A DNA stretch of 64,000 nucleotides from Sodalis ligni (GTDB taxonomy: Bacteria > Pseudomonadota > Gammaproteobacteria > Enterobacterales > Enterobacteriaceae): NCBI RefSeq assembly GCF_016865525.2, contig NZ_CP075169.1, positions 6,379,695 to 6,443,694 of the forward strand, in the 5' to 3' direction. Below, piece by piece: positions 1 to 9,316 of the stretch (positions within the stretch are counted from its first letter, which is position 1; each line of letters opens with the position of its first letter). The translations under genes and the position numbers were made by a program. The notes below the pieces were generated by a model. It had not been told where the DNA came from, ran no database searches, and worked only from the letters and a program-made list of their open reading frames with translations.

Positions 1-85
1 TGAGCAATGACATCCTATATTCATAATTCGCTTGGCACCGCAGCCAATCCTAACTATATTTGAATCGCGTATTTTAGAATGAATC

Positions 86-125
86 CAGTCATAAAATGTC
101 ACATTACTGACATGTGACTGTCACC
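86..125 (+). promoter_or_regulatory. Tandem Pho boxes of the pst operon
   Basis: Two PhoB-type direct-repeat boxes precede pstS. Box 1 (86-103) reads CAGTCATAAAATGTCACA. Box 2 (107-125) reads CTGACATGTGACTGTCACC. The layout closely follows the E. coli pstS promoter, including the CTAATTGTCCTATTTT stretch after box 2. In box 1 the two TGTCA-like half-repeats start 10 bases apart instead of the usual 11, so one base may be missing. Expected role: activation by phospho-PhoB under phosphate limitation. Confidence 0.85.
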
Positions 126-207
126 TAATTGTCCTATTTTCCTTCCTGCAGCTCTATAATTAAAGAAAGCGGCCTCTGGCCGATTTTAATATCCCACAGG
201 AGGGATT

Positions 208-1246
208 ATGAAACAGATGCATACAGCCGTTGCCAGCCTTGTTGCAGCTACATTCGCCTTGGCGAGTTTTTCTTCGTTTGCTGCTGCCAGTCTGACCGGC
301 GCCGGCGGTACTTTCCCTGCCCCGGTTTATGCTAAATGGGCCGACACGTACCAAAAGAAACCGGCACTAAAGTCAACTATCAAGGTATCGGTTCCTCTGG
401 CGGCATTAAACAAATTGAAGCGAATACCGTTGATTTCGGCGCATCCGACGCCCCTTTAAGCGATGCTGATCTAAAATCAAACGGCCTGTTCCAGTTTCCC
501 ACCGTTATCGGCGGGGTCGTGATGGCGGTGAATATCCCCGGCATCAAATCCGGCCAGCTGACCCTGGACGGCCATACCCTGGGTGAAATCTATCTGGGTA
601 ATATCAAAAATGGAACGACCCGGCCATCACCAAACTTAATCCGGGCGTTAAGCTGCCCGACCAGAATATCGCCGTGGTTCGCCGCGCTGACGGTTCGGGT
701 ACTTCTTATGTCTTCACCAGCTATCTGGCCAAAGTCAATGATTCCTGGAAACAGAAGATTGGCGCGGGCTCCACTGTTAACTGGCCGGTGGGACTGGGCG
801 GTAAAGGCAATGACGGCGTAGCCGCTTTCGTTCAGCGTTTACCCGGCGCCATCGGTTATGTTGAATATGCTTACGCCAAGCAAAACAACCTGCCTTACAC
901 CAAGCTTATCTCCGCCGACGGCAAGCCGGTCGTGCCGAATCAGGATAACTTCAGCAACGCGGCCAAGGGCGCTAACTGGAAGGAAACGTTCGCTCAAGAC
1001 CTGACCAATCAGAAAGGCGATAATGCTTGGCCTATCACCTCCACAACCTTCATAATGATACACACCGCGCAGACCAAGCCGGAACAGGCGAAGGAAGTCT
1101 TCAAATTCTTCGACTGGGCTTATAACAAGGGCGGTGAGCAGGCCAATGCCCTTGACTATGCTACCCTGCCCAAAGACGTAGTTGCCCAGATTCGCGCCGC
1201 ATGGAAAGCGAATATCAAAGACACCAACGGTAATGCGCTGTACTAA
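208..1246 (+). pseudogene. pstS: pstS, periplasmic phosphate-binding protein, two frameshifts
   Basis: Encodes the periplasmic phosphate-binding subunit that feeds the PstCAB importer. The start has a signal peptide (about residues 1-25) followed by the family motif [17 protein letters not shown]. Reading then breaks twice: near 355-361 (CAAAAGAAACC, one G missing, frame moves to [17 protein letters not shown]) and near 606-612 (ATCAAAAATGG, one A missing, just before [13 protein letters not shown]). Restoring both bases gives 346 codons, the same length as E. coli PstS, and no other damage is visible down to the normal [11 protein letters not shown] end. RBS AGGAGG lies just before ATG 208. 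As written, the phosphate importer lacks its binding protein, although pstC, pstA, pstB and phoU are intact. Either a very recent pseudogene or sequencing error. Confidence 0.9.
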
Positions 1247-1259
1247 GCAAATGTGTTTC

Positions 1260-1283
1260 TTCCCTTCCTTGATGGGAAGGGAA
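1260..1283 (+). terminator. pstS-pstC intercistronic hairpin
   Basis: A 9-bp perfect stem (1260-1268 TTCCCTTCC with 1275-1283 GGAAGGGAA) and a 6-base loop lie between pstS and pstC. There is no T run, so it is more likely an mRNA-stabilising or partial attenuation structure than a full terminator. Such a structure would allow more binding protein than permease to be made. Confidence 0.55.
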
Positions 1284-1308
1284 TACGAACCCACTGAAAG
1301 AGTATCCT

Positions 1309-2268
1309 ATGGCTGACAATATGCCGGTACAGCATGCCCCCGGTAAAAAAGGCGACCTGATTTTCGGTACGTTGGTCAGACTTGCCGCCCTCATTACGCT
1401 GTTAATGTTGGGCGGCATTATCGTCTCGCTGATTGTTGCCTCATGGCCGAGCATCGAAAAGTTCGGTTTTGCATTTCTCTGGACCAAGGAGTGGGATCCA
1501 CCCGGCGAGCAGTTTGGCGCGCTGGTGCCCATTTACGGTACGCTGGTAACCTCTTTCATTGCTTTGCTGATAGCCGTGCCGGTGAGTTTCGGCATCGCGC
1601 TGTTTCTGACTGAATTGGCGCCTGCCTGGTTAAAAAGACCGCTTGGCGTGGCCATTGAATTATTGGCTGCCATCCCGAGCATTGTTTACGGCATGTGGGG
1701 CCTGTTTGTCTTCGCACCGCTCTTCGCTCAATATTTCCAACAACCCCTGGGCGACGTATTGTCCAATATTCCCTTTGTCGGAGTATTGTTTCAGGGACCG
1801 GCGTTCGGCATAGGTATTCTGGCGGCGGGCATTATCCTGGCCATTATGATCATTCCCTATATTGCCGCCGTGATGCGCGATGTGTTCGAGCAAACGCCGG
1901 TAATGATGAAAGAGTCGGCCTACGGGATCGGCTGCACCACTTGGGAAGTTATCTGGCGCATCGTGCTGCCTTTCACCAAAAACGGCGTTATCGGCGGCGT
2001 TATGCTGGGCCTGGGGCGTGCGTTGGGCGAGACCATGGCGGTGACGTTTATTATCGGCAATACCAACCAGTTAACCAGTATTTCCCTGTTTATGCCCGGC
2101 AACAGCATCACCTCGGCGCTGGCGAATGAATTCGCGGAAGCGTCGGCCGGCCTGCATACCGCGGCGCTGATGGAACTGGGGCTGATTCTTTTTGTTATCA
2201 CCTTTATCGTCTTGGCCTGCTCCAAGTTCATGATCATGCGTTTGGCGAAAAATGAGGGCGTGAAATAA
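1309..2268 (+). CDS. pstC: Phosphate ABC transporter permease PstC
   Basis: Inner-membrane permease subunit of the high-affinity phosphate importer, pairing with PstA. At 319 aa it has the same length as the E. coli protein. Several hydrophobic segments are visible (from [19 protein letters not shown] onward), and the EAA-type coupling loop is seen near [19 protein letters not shown], followed by [16 protein letters not shown], which is typical of PstC. The stop TAA shares one base with the pstA start (TAATG), implying translational coupling. The gene is intact in contrast with pstS upstream. Confidence 0.95.
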   Translation: MADNMPVQHAPGKKGDLIFGTLVRLAALITLLMLGGIIVSLIVASWPSIEKFGFAFLWTKEWDPPGEQFGALVPIYGTLVTSFIALLIAVPVSFGIALFLTELAPAWLKRPLGVAIELLAAIPSIVYGMWGLFVFAPLFAQYFQQPLGDVLSNIPFVGVLFQGPAFGIGILAAGIILAIMIIPYIAAVMRDVFEQTPVMMKESAYGIGCTTWEVIWRIVLPFTKNGVIGGVMLGLGRALGETMAVTFIIGNTNQLTSISLFMPGNSITSALANEFAEASAGLHTAALMELGLILFVITFIVLACSKFMIMRLAKNEGVK

Positions 2269-3161
2269 TGGCCACTGTCGAACATCAGATGACCCATACC
2301 CCCTCGCAAATGGAAGCCCGGCGTAAAAGACAGGCCTGGCGCCGCCAGAAAAACCGGTTGGCGCTGTTTTTATCGCTCATCACCATGGCGTTCGGCCTGT
2401 TTTGGCTCTGCTGGATTTTATTGACTACGTTAAGCCGCGGTTTCGAGGGATTGTCGTGGTCTTTGTTCACCGAAATGACCCCGCCGCCCAATACCGCCGG
2501 CGGCGGTCTGGCCAATGCCCTGGCGGGCAGCGGCTTATTGATCCTCTGGGCGACTATCGCCGGCACGCCGCTGGGCATAATGGCCGGGATTTACCTGGCG
2601 GAATACGGACGTAAATCCTTTCTGGCGGAGGTGATTCGGTTTATCAACGATATCCTGCTGTCCGCGCCTTCCATTGTTATCGGTCTGTTTGTTTACACCC
2701 TGGTGGTGGCGAAAATGGAGCATTTCTCCGGCTGGGCCGGCGTGATTGCCCTGGCGCTTTTGCAGGTGCCCATCGTTATCCGCACCACGGAAAATATGAT
2801 GCGGCTGGTGCCCGATACCATGCGTGAAGCCGCTTATGCCCTCGGCACGCCGAAATGGAAGATGATCTCAGCCATTACGTTCAAGGCGTCTATTTCGGGT
2901 GTTATCACCGGCGTGCTGCTTGCGGTGGCGCGTATCGCCGGCGAGACGGCGCCGCTGCTGTTTACGTCGCTCTCCAACCAGTTCTGGAGCACTGACCTGA
3001 TGCAGCCCATCGCCAACCTTCCGGTCACCATATTCAAGTTCGCCATGAGTCCGTTTCCCGAATGGCAACAGCTGGCTTGGGTAGGGGTATTGCTGATTAC
3101 CCTGTGCGTTTTGCTGTTGAATATCATCGCACGGATCATTTTTGCCACAAAAACCAACTAA
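2268..3161 (+). CDS. pstA: Phosphate ABC transporter permease PstA
   Basis: Second membrane subunit of the phosphate importer, 297 aa, close to the usual length (296 in E. coli). A cytoplasmic basic N-terminus ([16 protein letters not shown]) is followed by the first membrane helix. The EAA loop appears as [17 protein letters not shown], and the conserved [14 protein letters not shown] follows. It starts inside the pstC stop codon. The next gene, pstB, begins about 40 bases downstream in the same operon. Confidence 0.95.
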   Translation: MATVEHQMTHTPSQMEARRKRQAWRRQKNRLALFLSLITMAFGLFWLCWILLTTLSRGFEGLSWSLFTEMTPPPNTAGGGLANALAGSGLLILWATIAGTPLGIMAGIYLAEYGRKSFLAEVIRFINDILLSAPSIVIGLFVYTLVVAKMEHFSGWAGVIALALLQVPIVIRTTENMMRLVPDTMREAAYALGTPKWKMISAITFKASISGVITGVLLAVARIAGETAPLLFTSLSNQFWSTDLMQPIANLPVTIFKFAMSPFPEWQQLAWVGVLLITLCVLLLNIIARIIFATKTN

Positions 3162-3200
3162 GAGTCAGGCGCCGACGCGTCTTTGAAAGAGAGAGTGTGC

Positions 3201-3977
3201 ATGAGCAGGATAAACAACGCCACCGACAGCAAAATACAGGTCCGCGATCTGAATTTTTATTACGGCAAATTCCATGCGCTTAAAAATATCAGTCTTGATA
3301 TTGCCCGTAATCAGGTGACAGCATTTATCGGTCCATCCGGTTGTGGCAAATCCACCCTGTTGCGCACCTTCAATAAAATGTACCAGCTTTATTCTGATCA
3401 GCGTGCGGAAGGGGAAATTCTGCTGGATGGGGAGAATATTCTTACCGATAAGCGCGACGTGTCTTTATTGCGCGCCCGCGTCGGTATGGTTTTTCAGAAA
3501 CCGACGCCTTTCCCTATGTCAATTTATGACAATATCGCCTTCGGGGTGCGTTTATTTGAGAAGCTGTCCAGAACGGAAATGGAAGAACGGGTACAGTGGT
3601 CGCTGACAAAGGCGGCGCTGTGGAACGAGACCAAAGACAAGCTGCACCAAAGCGGCTACAGCCTGTCCGGCGGTCAGCAGCAACGTTTATGTATTGCGCG
3701 GGGCATTGCCATCCGGCCGGATGTTTTGTTGTTGGATGAGCCCTGTTCCGCGTTGGATCCTATCTCCACCGGGCGCATTGAAGAGCTGATTTCAGAATTG
3801 AAAACGGACTACACCGTGGTGATTGTCACTCATAATATGCAACAGGCAGCGCGTTGCTCGGATCACACGGCATTTATGTATCTCGGCGAGTTAATCGAAT
3901 ACAGCGATACTGACAGTATCTTTACCGCTCCAAAGAATAAACAAACCGAAGATTATATTACTGGCCGCTATGGTTAA
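3201..3977 (+). CDS. pstB: Phosphate ABC transporter ATPase PstB
   Basis: ATP-hydrolysing subunit on the inner face of the membrane, 258 aa from the chosen ATG. Walker A GPSGCGKS is at residues 44-51. The signature motif LSGGQQQR is followed by Walker [13 protein letters not shown] and the switch His in VIVTHNM. An earlier TTG start at 3183 is possible, but GAGAGAG sits correctly in front of ATG 3201 and the resulting length matches the family. The Q loop is seen in [18 protein letters not shown], a hallmark of PstB. The gene is intact. Confidence 0.95.
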   Translation: MSRINNATDSKIQVRDLNFYYGKFHALKNISLDIARNQVTAFIGPSGCGKSTLLRTFNKMYQLYSDQRAEGEILLDGENILTDKRDVSLLRARVGMVFQKPTPFPMSIYDNIAFGVRLFEKLSRTEMEERVQWSLTKAALWNETKDKLHQSGYSLSGGQQQRLCIARGIAIRPDVLLLDEPCSALDPISTGRIEELISELKTDYTVVIVTHNMQQAARCSDHTAFMYLGELIEYSDTDSIFTAPKNKQTEDYITGRYG

Positions 3978-3991
3978 TCACGGGATATATC

Positions 3992-4771
3992 ATGGAAAAT
4001 CTGAATCTTAATAAACATATCTCCGGCCAGTTTAACGCTGAACTGGAGCACATCCGCACTCAGGTCATGGCCATGGGCGGTCTGGTGGAGCAACAGCTCA
4101 CCGACGCCATCAGCGCCATGCACAGTCAGGATGAGGAGCTGGCCAAACGGGTAGTGGCCGGCGACGTTAAAGTGAATATGATGGAAGTGTCCATTGATGA
4201 GGCCTGCGTGCGCATCATTGCCAAACGCCAGCCCACCGCCAGCGATTTGCGGCTGGTGATTTCCATCATCAAAACCATCTCCGAACTGGAGCGTATCGGC
4301 GACGGGGCTGACAAGATTTGCCGTACCGCCCTGGAAAAATATTCCCAGCAGCACCTGCAGATGCTGGTGAGCCTGGAGTCGCTGGGCCGTCATACCATTC
4401 AAATGTTGCATGATGTTTTGGATGCGTTTGCCCGCATGGATTTGGATGAAGCCATCCGGATTTATCGGGAAGATAAAAAGGTGGATCAGGAATACGAGGG
4501 CATTGTCCGTCAGCTGATGACCTATATGATGGAAGATCCGCGCACCATACCGAGCGTACTCACCGCCCTCTTTTGCGCCCGATCCATTGAGCGTATCGGC
4601 GACCGCTGCCAGAATATTTGCGAATATATCTTTTACTTCGTCAAAGGACAGGATTTTCGCCATGTGGGCGGCGATGCGTTGGAAACATTGCTGACCGGTA
4701 CCGGCAGGGATGTGCCCAAAGACCTAGCGGCGCAGGCGCCTGATGAGAATCCCATCCCGCCGACAGAATAA
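3992..4771 (+). CDS. phoU: Phosphate signalling protein PhoU
   Basis: Peripheral protein that links Pst transport to the PhoR-PhoB two-component system and keeps it off when phosphate is plentiful. The two PhoU repeats each carry the metal-binding signature: [12 protein letters not shown] in the first half and [12 protein letters not shown] in the second. The protein is 259 aa, about 18 residues longer than E. coli PhoU because of a Pro-rich acidic tail ending DENPIPPTE. It is 15 bases after pstB and closes the operon. Confidence 0.95.
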   Translation: MENLNLNKHISGQFNAELEHIRTQVMAMGGLVEQQLTDAISAMHSQDEELAKRVVAGDVKVNMMEVSIDEACVRIIAKRQPTASDLRLVISIIKTISELERIGDGADKICRTALEKYSQQHLQMLVSLESLGRHTIQMLHDVLDAFARMDLDEAIRIYREDKKVDQEYEGIVRQLMTYMMEDPRTIPSVLTALFCARSIERIGDRCQNICEYIFYFVKGQDFRHVGGDALETLLTGTGRDVPKDLAAQAPDENPIPPTE

Positions 4772-5048
4772 AGGTCACGGCTTACCATTGCTGATTATCA
4801 AACCTGTTGACCAGCAATGGGAGCTCCGCCCGTCGTGAGTTCACCAGCCTTATCTTTGTTAAATGATTAAATGACCCGATCATATCAATGCCGCCGGCGT
4901 ACGCTGTCCGTTACCACGGGCACCCAGCGTTAGATAATTGCAGCAAAATAGAAAATGGAAGCTAGGCTTTGCCTGTTGTCTATTGATTAATGCCTATTCT
5001 GATAATATTAAGACTTGTACCGTGAAATCACCTAAACGTTTTAGCATT
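4772..5048. other. Intergenic region after phoU with an inverted repeat
   Basis: No gene is seen here. A perfect 9-bp inverted repeat, CCATTGCTG (4785-4793) and CAGCAATGG (4812-4820) with an 18-base loop, follows phoU by 14 bases and may end or process the pst-phoU transcript. There is no T run. The rest, up to the next gene at 5106, is AT-rich and probably carries that gene's promoter. Confidence 0.5.
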
Positions 5049-5066
5049 TTGTCATTATATGTCACG
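5049..5066 (+). promoter_or_regulatory. Pho-box-like direct repeat upstream of the 5106 gene
   Basis: TTGTCATTATATGTCACG lies 40 bases upstream of the unknown gene at 5106. It matches pstS box 1 of this window at 13 of 18 positions and has the same 10-base half-site spacing, one short of the classical 11. It could place the unknown gene under PhoB control or be chance in an AT-rich region. Confidence 0.35.
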
Positions 5067-5105
5067 GCAGAGATGGATAGGGTAATTAATACTTAAAGGA
5101 TTATT

Positions 5106-5816
5106 ATGGGAAATATCTTTACAAGAAATGTGCACTCATCCGCGAATAATTCCGAAGAGTTGAATAAAAATCGTAGCCATCAAACCTCATTCGCTGGCCT
5201 CAACAATGTGCGTGCTAGTCAATCTTCCTTGAGTTCAACTTCAACTTCCTCTGACACAGAGTATGGCCGTTACCTGACGCCGGCTCAATGCTTATTACTT
5301 CCACTGATATGTTTATGTGCAAGTATTGAAGATGGCTGCCTGCGAATATCCTTCGCGACAAAAAAACGCTTCGGTAAAGCACAGAATATTCCTAAGCTGA
5401 ATCAGGATTCCATTGAACTGGTACGAGGAATTATTGAAAAATTCAAGGTTAAATTGCCAAATGCTAACGATAGCAAACATGGCATAGAGTTGTTTGTGTT
5501 TTATATTGGTATCATTGTAAAACGGCTGGCTGATCCGGCCTTTCCTCATGATCCTGGAGGCTACATCAGGAAATGCGCCTCGGATATTTTGCATGAGTAT
5601 CCTAAGCATCCGGGCTTGGGAATGCTGATTTATGTTGAAAAACACTACTTTGATCACAAACACTACTGCCATAATCAACGACACTTTGGTTCAGCGATTA
5701 TATCCTTGGCGGCGCATAAGGGCGAAATGCTCTTTACACGTTACAATGGTGAACGGTATGCCTCTATGGATAATTTAAGATTTTATCTAAGATGGAATGT
5801 GGACGACAAAATTTGA
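5106..5816 (+). CDS. Unknown 236-aa protein, paralogue of the 10963 gene
   Basis: I do not recognise this protein. Residues 1-52 are rich in Ser, Asn and Thr and look disordered. The following part (LLLPLICLCASIEDGCL) is hydrophobic and Cys-containing. The C-terminal domain has the pattern IIEKFKVKL, then ELFVFYIGIIVKRLA, then HPGLGMLIYVEKHYFD. The same order of motifs (IIEEFAIPL, KLIYRIGIALNRLA, FPGLAMLMYLYKNRV) occurs in the 237-aa protein at 10963, so the two are probably paralogues. The base composition is more AT-rich than that of the flanking housekeeping genes, which suggests transfer. No signal peptide is seen. A disordered Ser-rich N-terminus before a small globular domain is seen in many secreted effectors, but this is only a guess. 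RBS AAAGGA precedes the ATG. Confidence 0.65.
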   Translation: MGNIFTRNVHSSANNSEELNKNRSHQTSFAGLNNVRASQSSLSSTSTSSDTEYGRYLTPAQCLLLPLICLCASIEDGCLRISFATKKRFGKAQNIPKLNQDSIELVRGIIEKFKVKLPNANDSKHGIELFVFYIGIIVKRLADPAFPHDPGGYIRKCASDILHEYPKHPGLGMLIYVEKHYFDHKHYCHNQRHFGSAIISLAAHKGEMLFTRYNGERYASMDNLRFYLRWNVDDKI

Positions 5817-5976
5817 TTCGAATTATCTAGTATAAGTAGATAGTTAATTGACCTCGCAGAGTTTAATCCTCCGCGTATTTGTAATTGGCTGCTCGTCGTG
5901 CCGATTAATGTTTCCAGCTCGCTCACCCCAGCCACTTACCTATTTTACCAGAAGTAGTAAAGCTCCTGGTGATTGA

Positions 5977-6105
5977 TGAACCTCATCCCTGAGGTTCACC
6001 CTGCGGGCCAGCGGTTGCGCTGTTCAACTCTATTCCAAACAGATTTGTCGCTGCGTTGCCTCCTTCCTGCAACTCGAATTATTTTGAGTATATACATATA
6101 TTGGA
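5977..6105. repeat. Structured intergenic element with several hairpins
   Basis: The stretch downstream of the 5106 gene can form three successive hairpins. TGAACCTCA-TCCC-TGAGGTTCA (5977-5998) is perfect, CAGCG-GTTG-CGCTG follows, and GTTGC-CTCCTTCCT-GCAAC lies near 6053-6070, before an AT-rich tail. Its organised structure and GC-rich composition in an AT-rich gap suggest a dispersed intergenic repeat of enterobacteria or a processed 3-prime RNA. No second copy was seen in this window. Confidence 0.4.
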
Positions 6106-6113
6106 GGTGATGA

Positions 6114-6782
6114 CTAATTGCGGGTAAGCGCCCATCCGCGTGTGCGCCATAATTCCGATAGCTGGCTCATGGCATCGAAGCGGGTCACCAGCGGATGGTG
6201 GATGGGCGGATTAAGGGGATCGGCGCAGTAATAGAACACCGGAATACCGGCGGCAATACCGGCCTGGGTTCCGGCGGCGGAATCCTCCACCAACAGGCAT
6301 TGATTCACCGGCACCTGTAATTGGGCGGCGGCATGGTAAATAATGGCCGGGTCCGGTTTCCACCGTTGCAGATCGTAGCCGCTGTACAGCCGGTTTTTGA
6401 AAAAGGGTAGTAATTCCGTCAGCCCAAGGGAGTGCTGCATTTTGCTCACCGGTCCGTTGGATACCACCGCCAGCGGTACGATTATCTGCTGCAACAGTTC
6501 TCGGATTCCATCGATAGGCACCAGGCGCTCATCAAACAGACGCGCCACTTCGGCACGATACTCGGTTTCCAGTATGTCCACACGCTGATACAGCGGGTAC
6601 CGCTGTTTAACGCGATCGATGATTTCGTAGAGTTTTATCCCTTTGAATTCTTTGACGACCTGTTCCAGAGTGATGTGAATACCGTATCTGGCGAACAAAA
6701 TGACATAGGCTTCGCAGCAGAGAATCTCGCTGTCCACCAGCGTGCCGTCGCAATCAAACAATACGCATGAAATATCCGTCAT
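6114..6782 (-). CDS. yieH: 6-phosphogluconate phosphatase-like HAD hydrolase YieH
   Basis: HAD-superfamily phosphatase of 222 aa. Motif I FDCDGTLVD places the nucleophile and acid Asp at residues 10 and 12. Motif II is VVSNGP, and the conserved YSGYDLQRWKPDPAIIYHAA and VEDSAAGTQAGIAAG segments follow. Similarity to E. coli YieH, a 6-phosphogluconate phosphatase, runs the whole length, and yieH is near phoU in E. coli too, which supports orthology. The ATG at 6782 is chosen because AGGGG precedes it and the domain starts there. A start at 6809 would add nine residues. It points away from the PTS operon on the other strand. Confidence 0.88.
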   Translation of the reverse strand: MTDISCVLFDCDGTLVDSEILCCEAYVILFARYGIHITLEQVVKEFKGIKLYEIIDRVKQRYPLYQRVDILETEYRAEVARLFDERLVPIDGIRELLQQIIVPLAVVSNGPVSKMQHSLGLTELLPFFKNRLYSGYDLQRWKPDPAIIYHAAAQLQVPVNQCLLVEDSAAGTQAGIAAGIPVFYYCADPLNPPIHHPLVTRFDAMSQLSELWRTRGWALTRN

Positions 6783-7148
6783 TACCCCTGGCCTTTTATC
6801 AGCATTCATCGCTCTGAATAATACTTTACCTCATTGCGCCGCGGAAAGGATCGTTAATAACCGCGGGCCGGCCGGCGCGGCGCGGCCAGGGCCGGCAATA
6901 AGAACAGCGGGCGGAAGGGACCGCTTTGGCGGAGCCGATGATGTGCCTTAAGGGTAATTCTACACACTGTTATTATGATAATAATAGCCATCTAAAATAA
7001 TAAATACTTATAAATCAATAGATAAATTAATAATCTATGACTCATGATCCATTTTATGTGTTTTATGTGTGTAAAATTACACACTGATCACATTTACTAT
7101 TCACTTAACATGTTTTAATCATTCCACCTCTTCAAGCCGGGAATTAAC
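6783..7148 (+). promoter_or_regulatory. PTS operon control region with two palindromes
   Basis: The 366-bp gap between yieH and the PTS operon turns very AT-rich from 6960. TTATTATGATAATAA (6970-6984) is a perfect palindrome. GTGTGTAA (7067-7074) and TTACACAC (7077-7084) form an 8-bp inverted repeat with a 2-base centre. The half site TACACACTG occurs at 6961-6969 and again at 7078-7086, so one regulator may bind both places about 117 bases apart. The following TGATCACATTT (7085-7095) resembles one half of a CRP site, but its partner half is poor. No gene is seen. Confidence 0.5.
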
Positions 7149-7430
7149 ATGAAACATATGATGATCTGCTGTGGCGCGGGCGTGGCAACCAGTACCGTGG
7201 CGTTAAAAAAACTGGAAGCCTATCTGAAAAGCGAGAACCTGCTGGACAAAGTGCGCATCTCTCAGGGCACGGTGGCGGAAGCCATTACCCACAGCGATCT
7301 GGACTTTATCGTTTCCACCTCGCCGGTAAAAGTCTCCGTTCCGGTAATAAATGCCTTGCCCCTGCTGACCGGCATGGGTGCCGATAAAGTCTTCACTAGC
7401 GTTAAAGCGTTGATTCTCGCTGAGGGTTAA
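7149..7430 (+). CDS. PTS galactitol-type EIIB component
   Basis: Small cytoplasmic phosphotransfer protein of 93 aa belonging to the galactitol (Gat) family of PTS IIB domains. The P-loop-like start MKHMMICCGAGVATSTVA contains two adjacent Cys; Cys8 corresponds to the phosphorylated residue in GatB. It would take phosphate from the EIIA encoded two genes downstream and pass it to the sugar entering through EIIC. It is the first gene of a tight three-gene operon (4 bp to the next gene). The sugar is not known; polyols and pentitols are the usual substrates of this family. Confidence 0.88.
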   Translation: MKHMMICCGAGVATSTVALKKLEAYLKSENLLDKVRISQGTVAEAITHSDLDFIVSTSPVKVSVPVINALPLLTGMGADKVFTSVKALILAEG

Positions 7431-7433
7431 GCC

Positions 7434-8807
7434 ATGTTTATCATTGATTACATTGTCGGCATGGGCGCATCGGTAATGATGCCGCTGATTTTTATCATAC
7501 TCGGCCTGATATTGCGGTTATCCATATCGAAATCCATAAAAGCCGGTTTGATGGTGGGGATTGGTTTTATTGGATTGAGCATTACCGTTAATCTGATGAT
7601 CGATTCCTTAACACCGGTGAGTAACGCCATCGTCCAGCGCTTCGGTCTGCATCTCACCGTATTGGATATGGGCTGGCCCGCCGCCGCGGCCGTCGCCATG
7701 GGAACCCGGGTGGGCGCGCTGGTGATACCCGTCTGCGTGGCTATTAACGTTTTGATGCTTTATACCAAAACCACCCGGATCCTGAACGTGGATATTTGGA
7801 ATTTGTGGCATCATGCCTTTACCGGTTCGCTGGTGGCGATTATCACCGGCAATCTCTGGCTGGGAGTATTGGCCGCCGGCCTCAACTGCATCGTTACCAT
7901 GGTGATTGCCGACCGGACTACCGCTGATGTGGAAAAGTACCTGAATTTACCCGGCATTTCGGTGCCGCATGGTTTTTCAGCCTCTTTTGTTCCCGCGGCC
8001 TGGCTGGTGAACGCCATCGTTGATCGAATTCCCGGCGTGCGCGATATTAAAATCGACACCGACGTTATCCAGAAACGACTGTCCATTTTGGGCGATCCCG
8101 CCTGCCTGGGGGCGATTATCGGCGCTATCCTGGCCATTATCGCCGGTGTCGATGTGAAGTCTGTTTTGCAAACCGCCATTACCATGGCGGCGGTAATGAC
8201 CATCATCCCCCGCATGGCCAAGATGCTGATGGAGGGAGTCTATCCAATCAGTGAACGTATTCAGGAAATCGCGCAATCCCGGGCAGGCTCGTTCGGCCGG
8301 ATTTCCATCGGTCTTGATTCCGCCGTAAGCGTCGGCCATCCGGTAACCTTGTCGGTTTCCATGTTGATGATTCCCATCATGCTGATCCTGGCGGCTATTA
8401 TACCGGGCAATGAATTTCTGCCCTTCGCCTCCCTTACCGGGCTGCCGTTCGCTTTCGTGCTGGTTACCGCCGTGTGCCGCGGCGATATGTTCCGTACCCT
8501 GCTTAACGGGCTGATCACCTTGAGCCTGGCGCTGCTGATTGGTACCGCCCTGGCGCCGTTGGTGACCAGTACAGCCATCAGTACCGGTTTCTCGTTGCCC
8601 CACGGCGCCACCAGCATCAGCAGCGTCGATTACGCCGGCGCCATGCTGCCCTGGGTGATCATCAAGGGTTTCTATTTCAAAACCATCGGTATCGCCGTGT
8701 TGATAATCTGCGCCCTGCTGTTGGCGCTGTGGAACCGTAAAAAAATCAGGCTTGAGGACCAGGAGCTGATGCAATCCGAGTCGACTCAGGCGAGCATAGG
8801 GGAATAA
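7434..8807 (+). CDS. PTS galactitol-type EIIC permease
   Basis: Membrane channel of a galactitol-family PTS, 457 aa, near the usual 450 or so. Many hydrophobic segments are visible from VMMPLIFIILGLILRLSI on, with the family signatures GFIGLSITVNLMID and LDMGWPAAAAVAMGTRVGALVIP near residues 42-105. The C-terminus is a charged cytoplasmic tail. No catabolic dehydrogenase or kinase gene accompanies the operon, so the fate of the imported sugar phosphate is unclear. The neighbouring phosphatase gene yieH is on the other strand. Confidence 0.88.
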   Translation: MFIIDYIVGMGASVMMPLIFIILGLILRLSISKSIKAGLMVGIGFIGLSITVNLMIDSLTPVSNAIVQRFGLHLTVLDMGWPAAAAVAMGTRVGALVIPVCVAINVLMLYTKTTRILNVDIWNLWHHAFTGSLVAIITGNLWLGVLAAGLNCIVTMVIADRTTADVEKYLNLPGISVPHGFSASFVPAAWLVNAIVDRIPGVRDIKIDTDVIQKRLSILGDPACLGAIIGAILAIIAGVDVKSVLQTAITMAAVMTIIPRMAKMLMEGVYPISERIQEIAQSRAGSFGRISIGLDSAVSVGHPVTLSVSMLMIPIMLILAAIIPGNEFLPFASLTGLPFAFVLVTAVCRGDMFRTLLNGLITLSLALLIGTALAPLVTSTAISTGFSLPHGATSISSVDYAGAMLPWVIIKGFYFKTIGIAVLIICALLLALWNRKKIRLEDQELMQSESTQASIGE

Positions 8808-8812
8808 CCGGC

Positions 8813-9265
8813 ATGTTCAGCGTAAATCGTATATTCACTATTAACCGGCCGATAAGCCGTACCGACCTGCTTACCCAGATGGCGAAAAGCCTGCATGAAG
8901 ATGGTTTCGTCAAGGAAAGCTTCTTGCAGGGGGTGCTGGACAGGGAAGCGGAGTACCCCACCGGAATCGATATGGAAACCCACAGTATCGCCATTCCGCA
9001 TACTGAATTCGAGCACGTTAATAAAACAGGCTTTGCCGTCGCCATCAATCACGCCGGGGTGGAATTTCACCGCAGCGATGAGCCGGACAGCGTAGTGAAG
9101 CCAACGGTGGTGGTGTTGATGGCTATCGATCCCAGCTGCGAAAAAGTGGCGGTCATTCAGTCGCTTTTTGCGCCGCTGTCGGATATTGAGCAGGGTAACA
9201 AAATCGCTAGAAAATCGCCGCCGGAAAACGCAAAGTTGTTCACTGAAGCTATCAGTACCCGGTAG
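8813..9265 (+). CDS. PTS EIIA component (fructose/mannitol-type 2 domain)
   Basis: Cytoplasmic EIIA of 150 aa. The phosphorylated His is His63 in SIAIPHTEFEHV, the usual family context. It takes phosphate from HPr and delivers it to the separate EIIB. It is 5 bp after the EIIC gene, so the operon order is IIB-IIC-IIA, whereas in E. coli gat the order is A-B-C. No separate RBS of note is visible; translational coupling is likely. Confidence 0.86.
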   Translation: MFSVNRIFTINRPISRTDLLTQMAKSLHEDGFVKESFLQGVLDREAEYPTGIDMETHSIAIPHTEFEHVNKTGFAVAINHAGVEFHRSDEPDSVVKPTVVVLMAIDPSCEKVAVIQSLFAPLSDIEQGNKIARKSPPENAKLFTEAISTR

Positions 9266-9316
9266 AATGACCACATGGGACCTCACTCGACCGGATAGCG
9301 ACGTCAGAGATATGCG

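Noticed and set aside
7077..7095. Complete CRP site upstream of the PTS operon
   Set aside because: One half (TGATCACA) fits but the partner half matches poorly, so it is mentioned only as a possibility.
7977..8774. 265-aa frame opposite the PTS EIIC gene
   Set aside because: Composition rich in His, Gln and Asp, no domains, antisense to a clear membrane protein.
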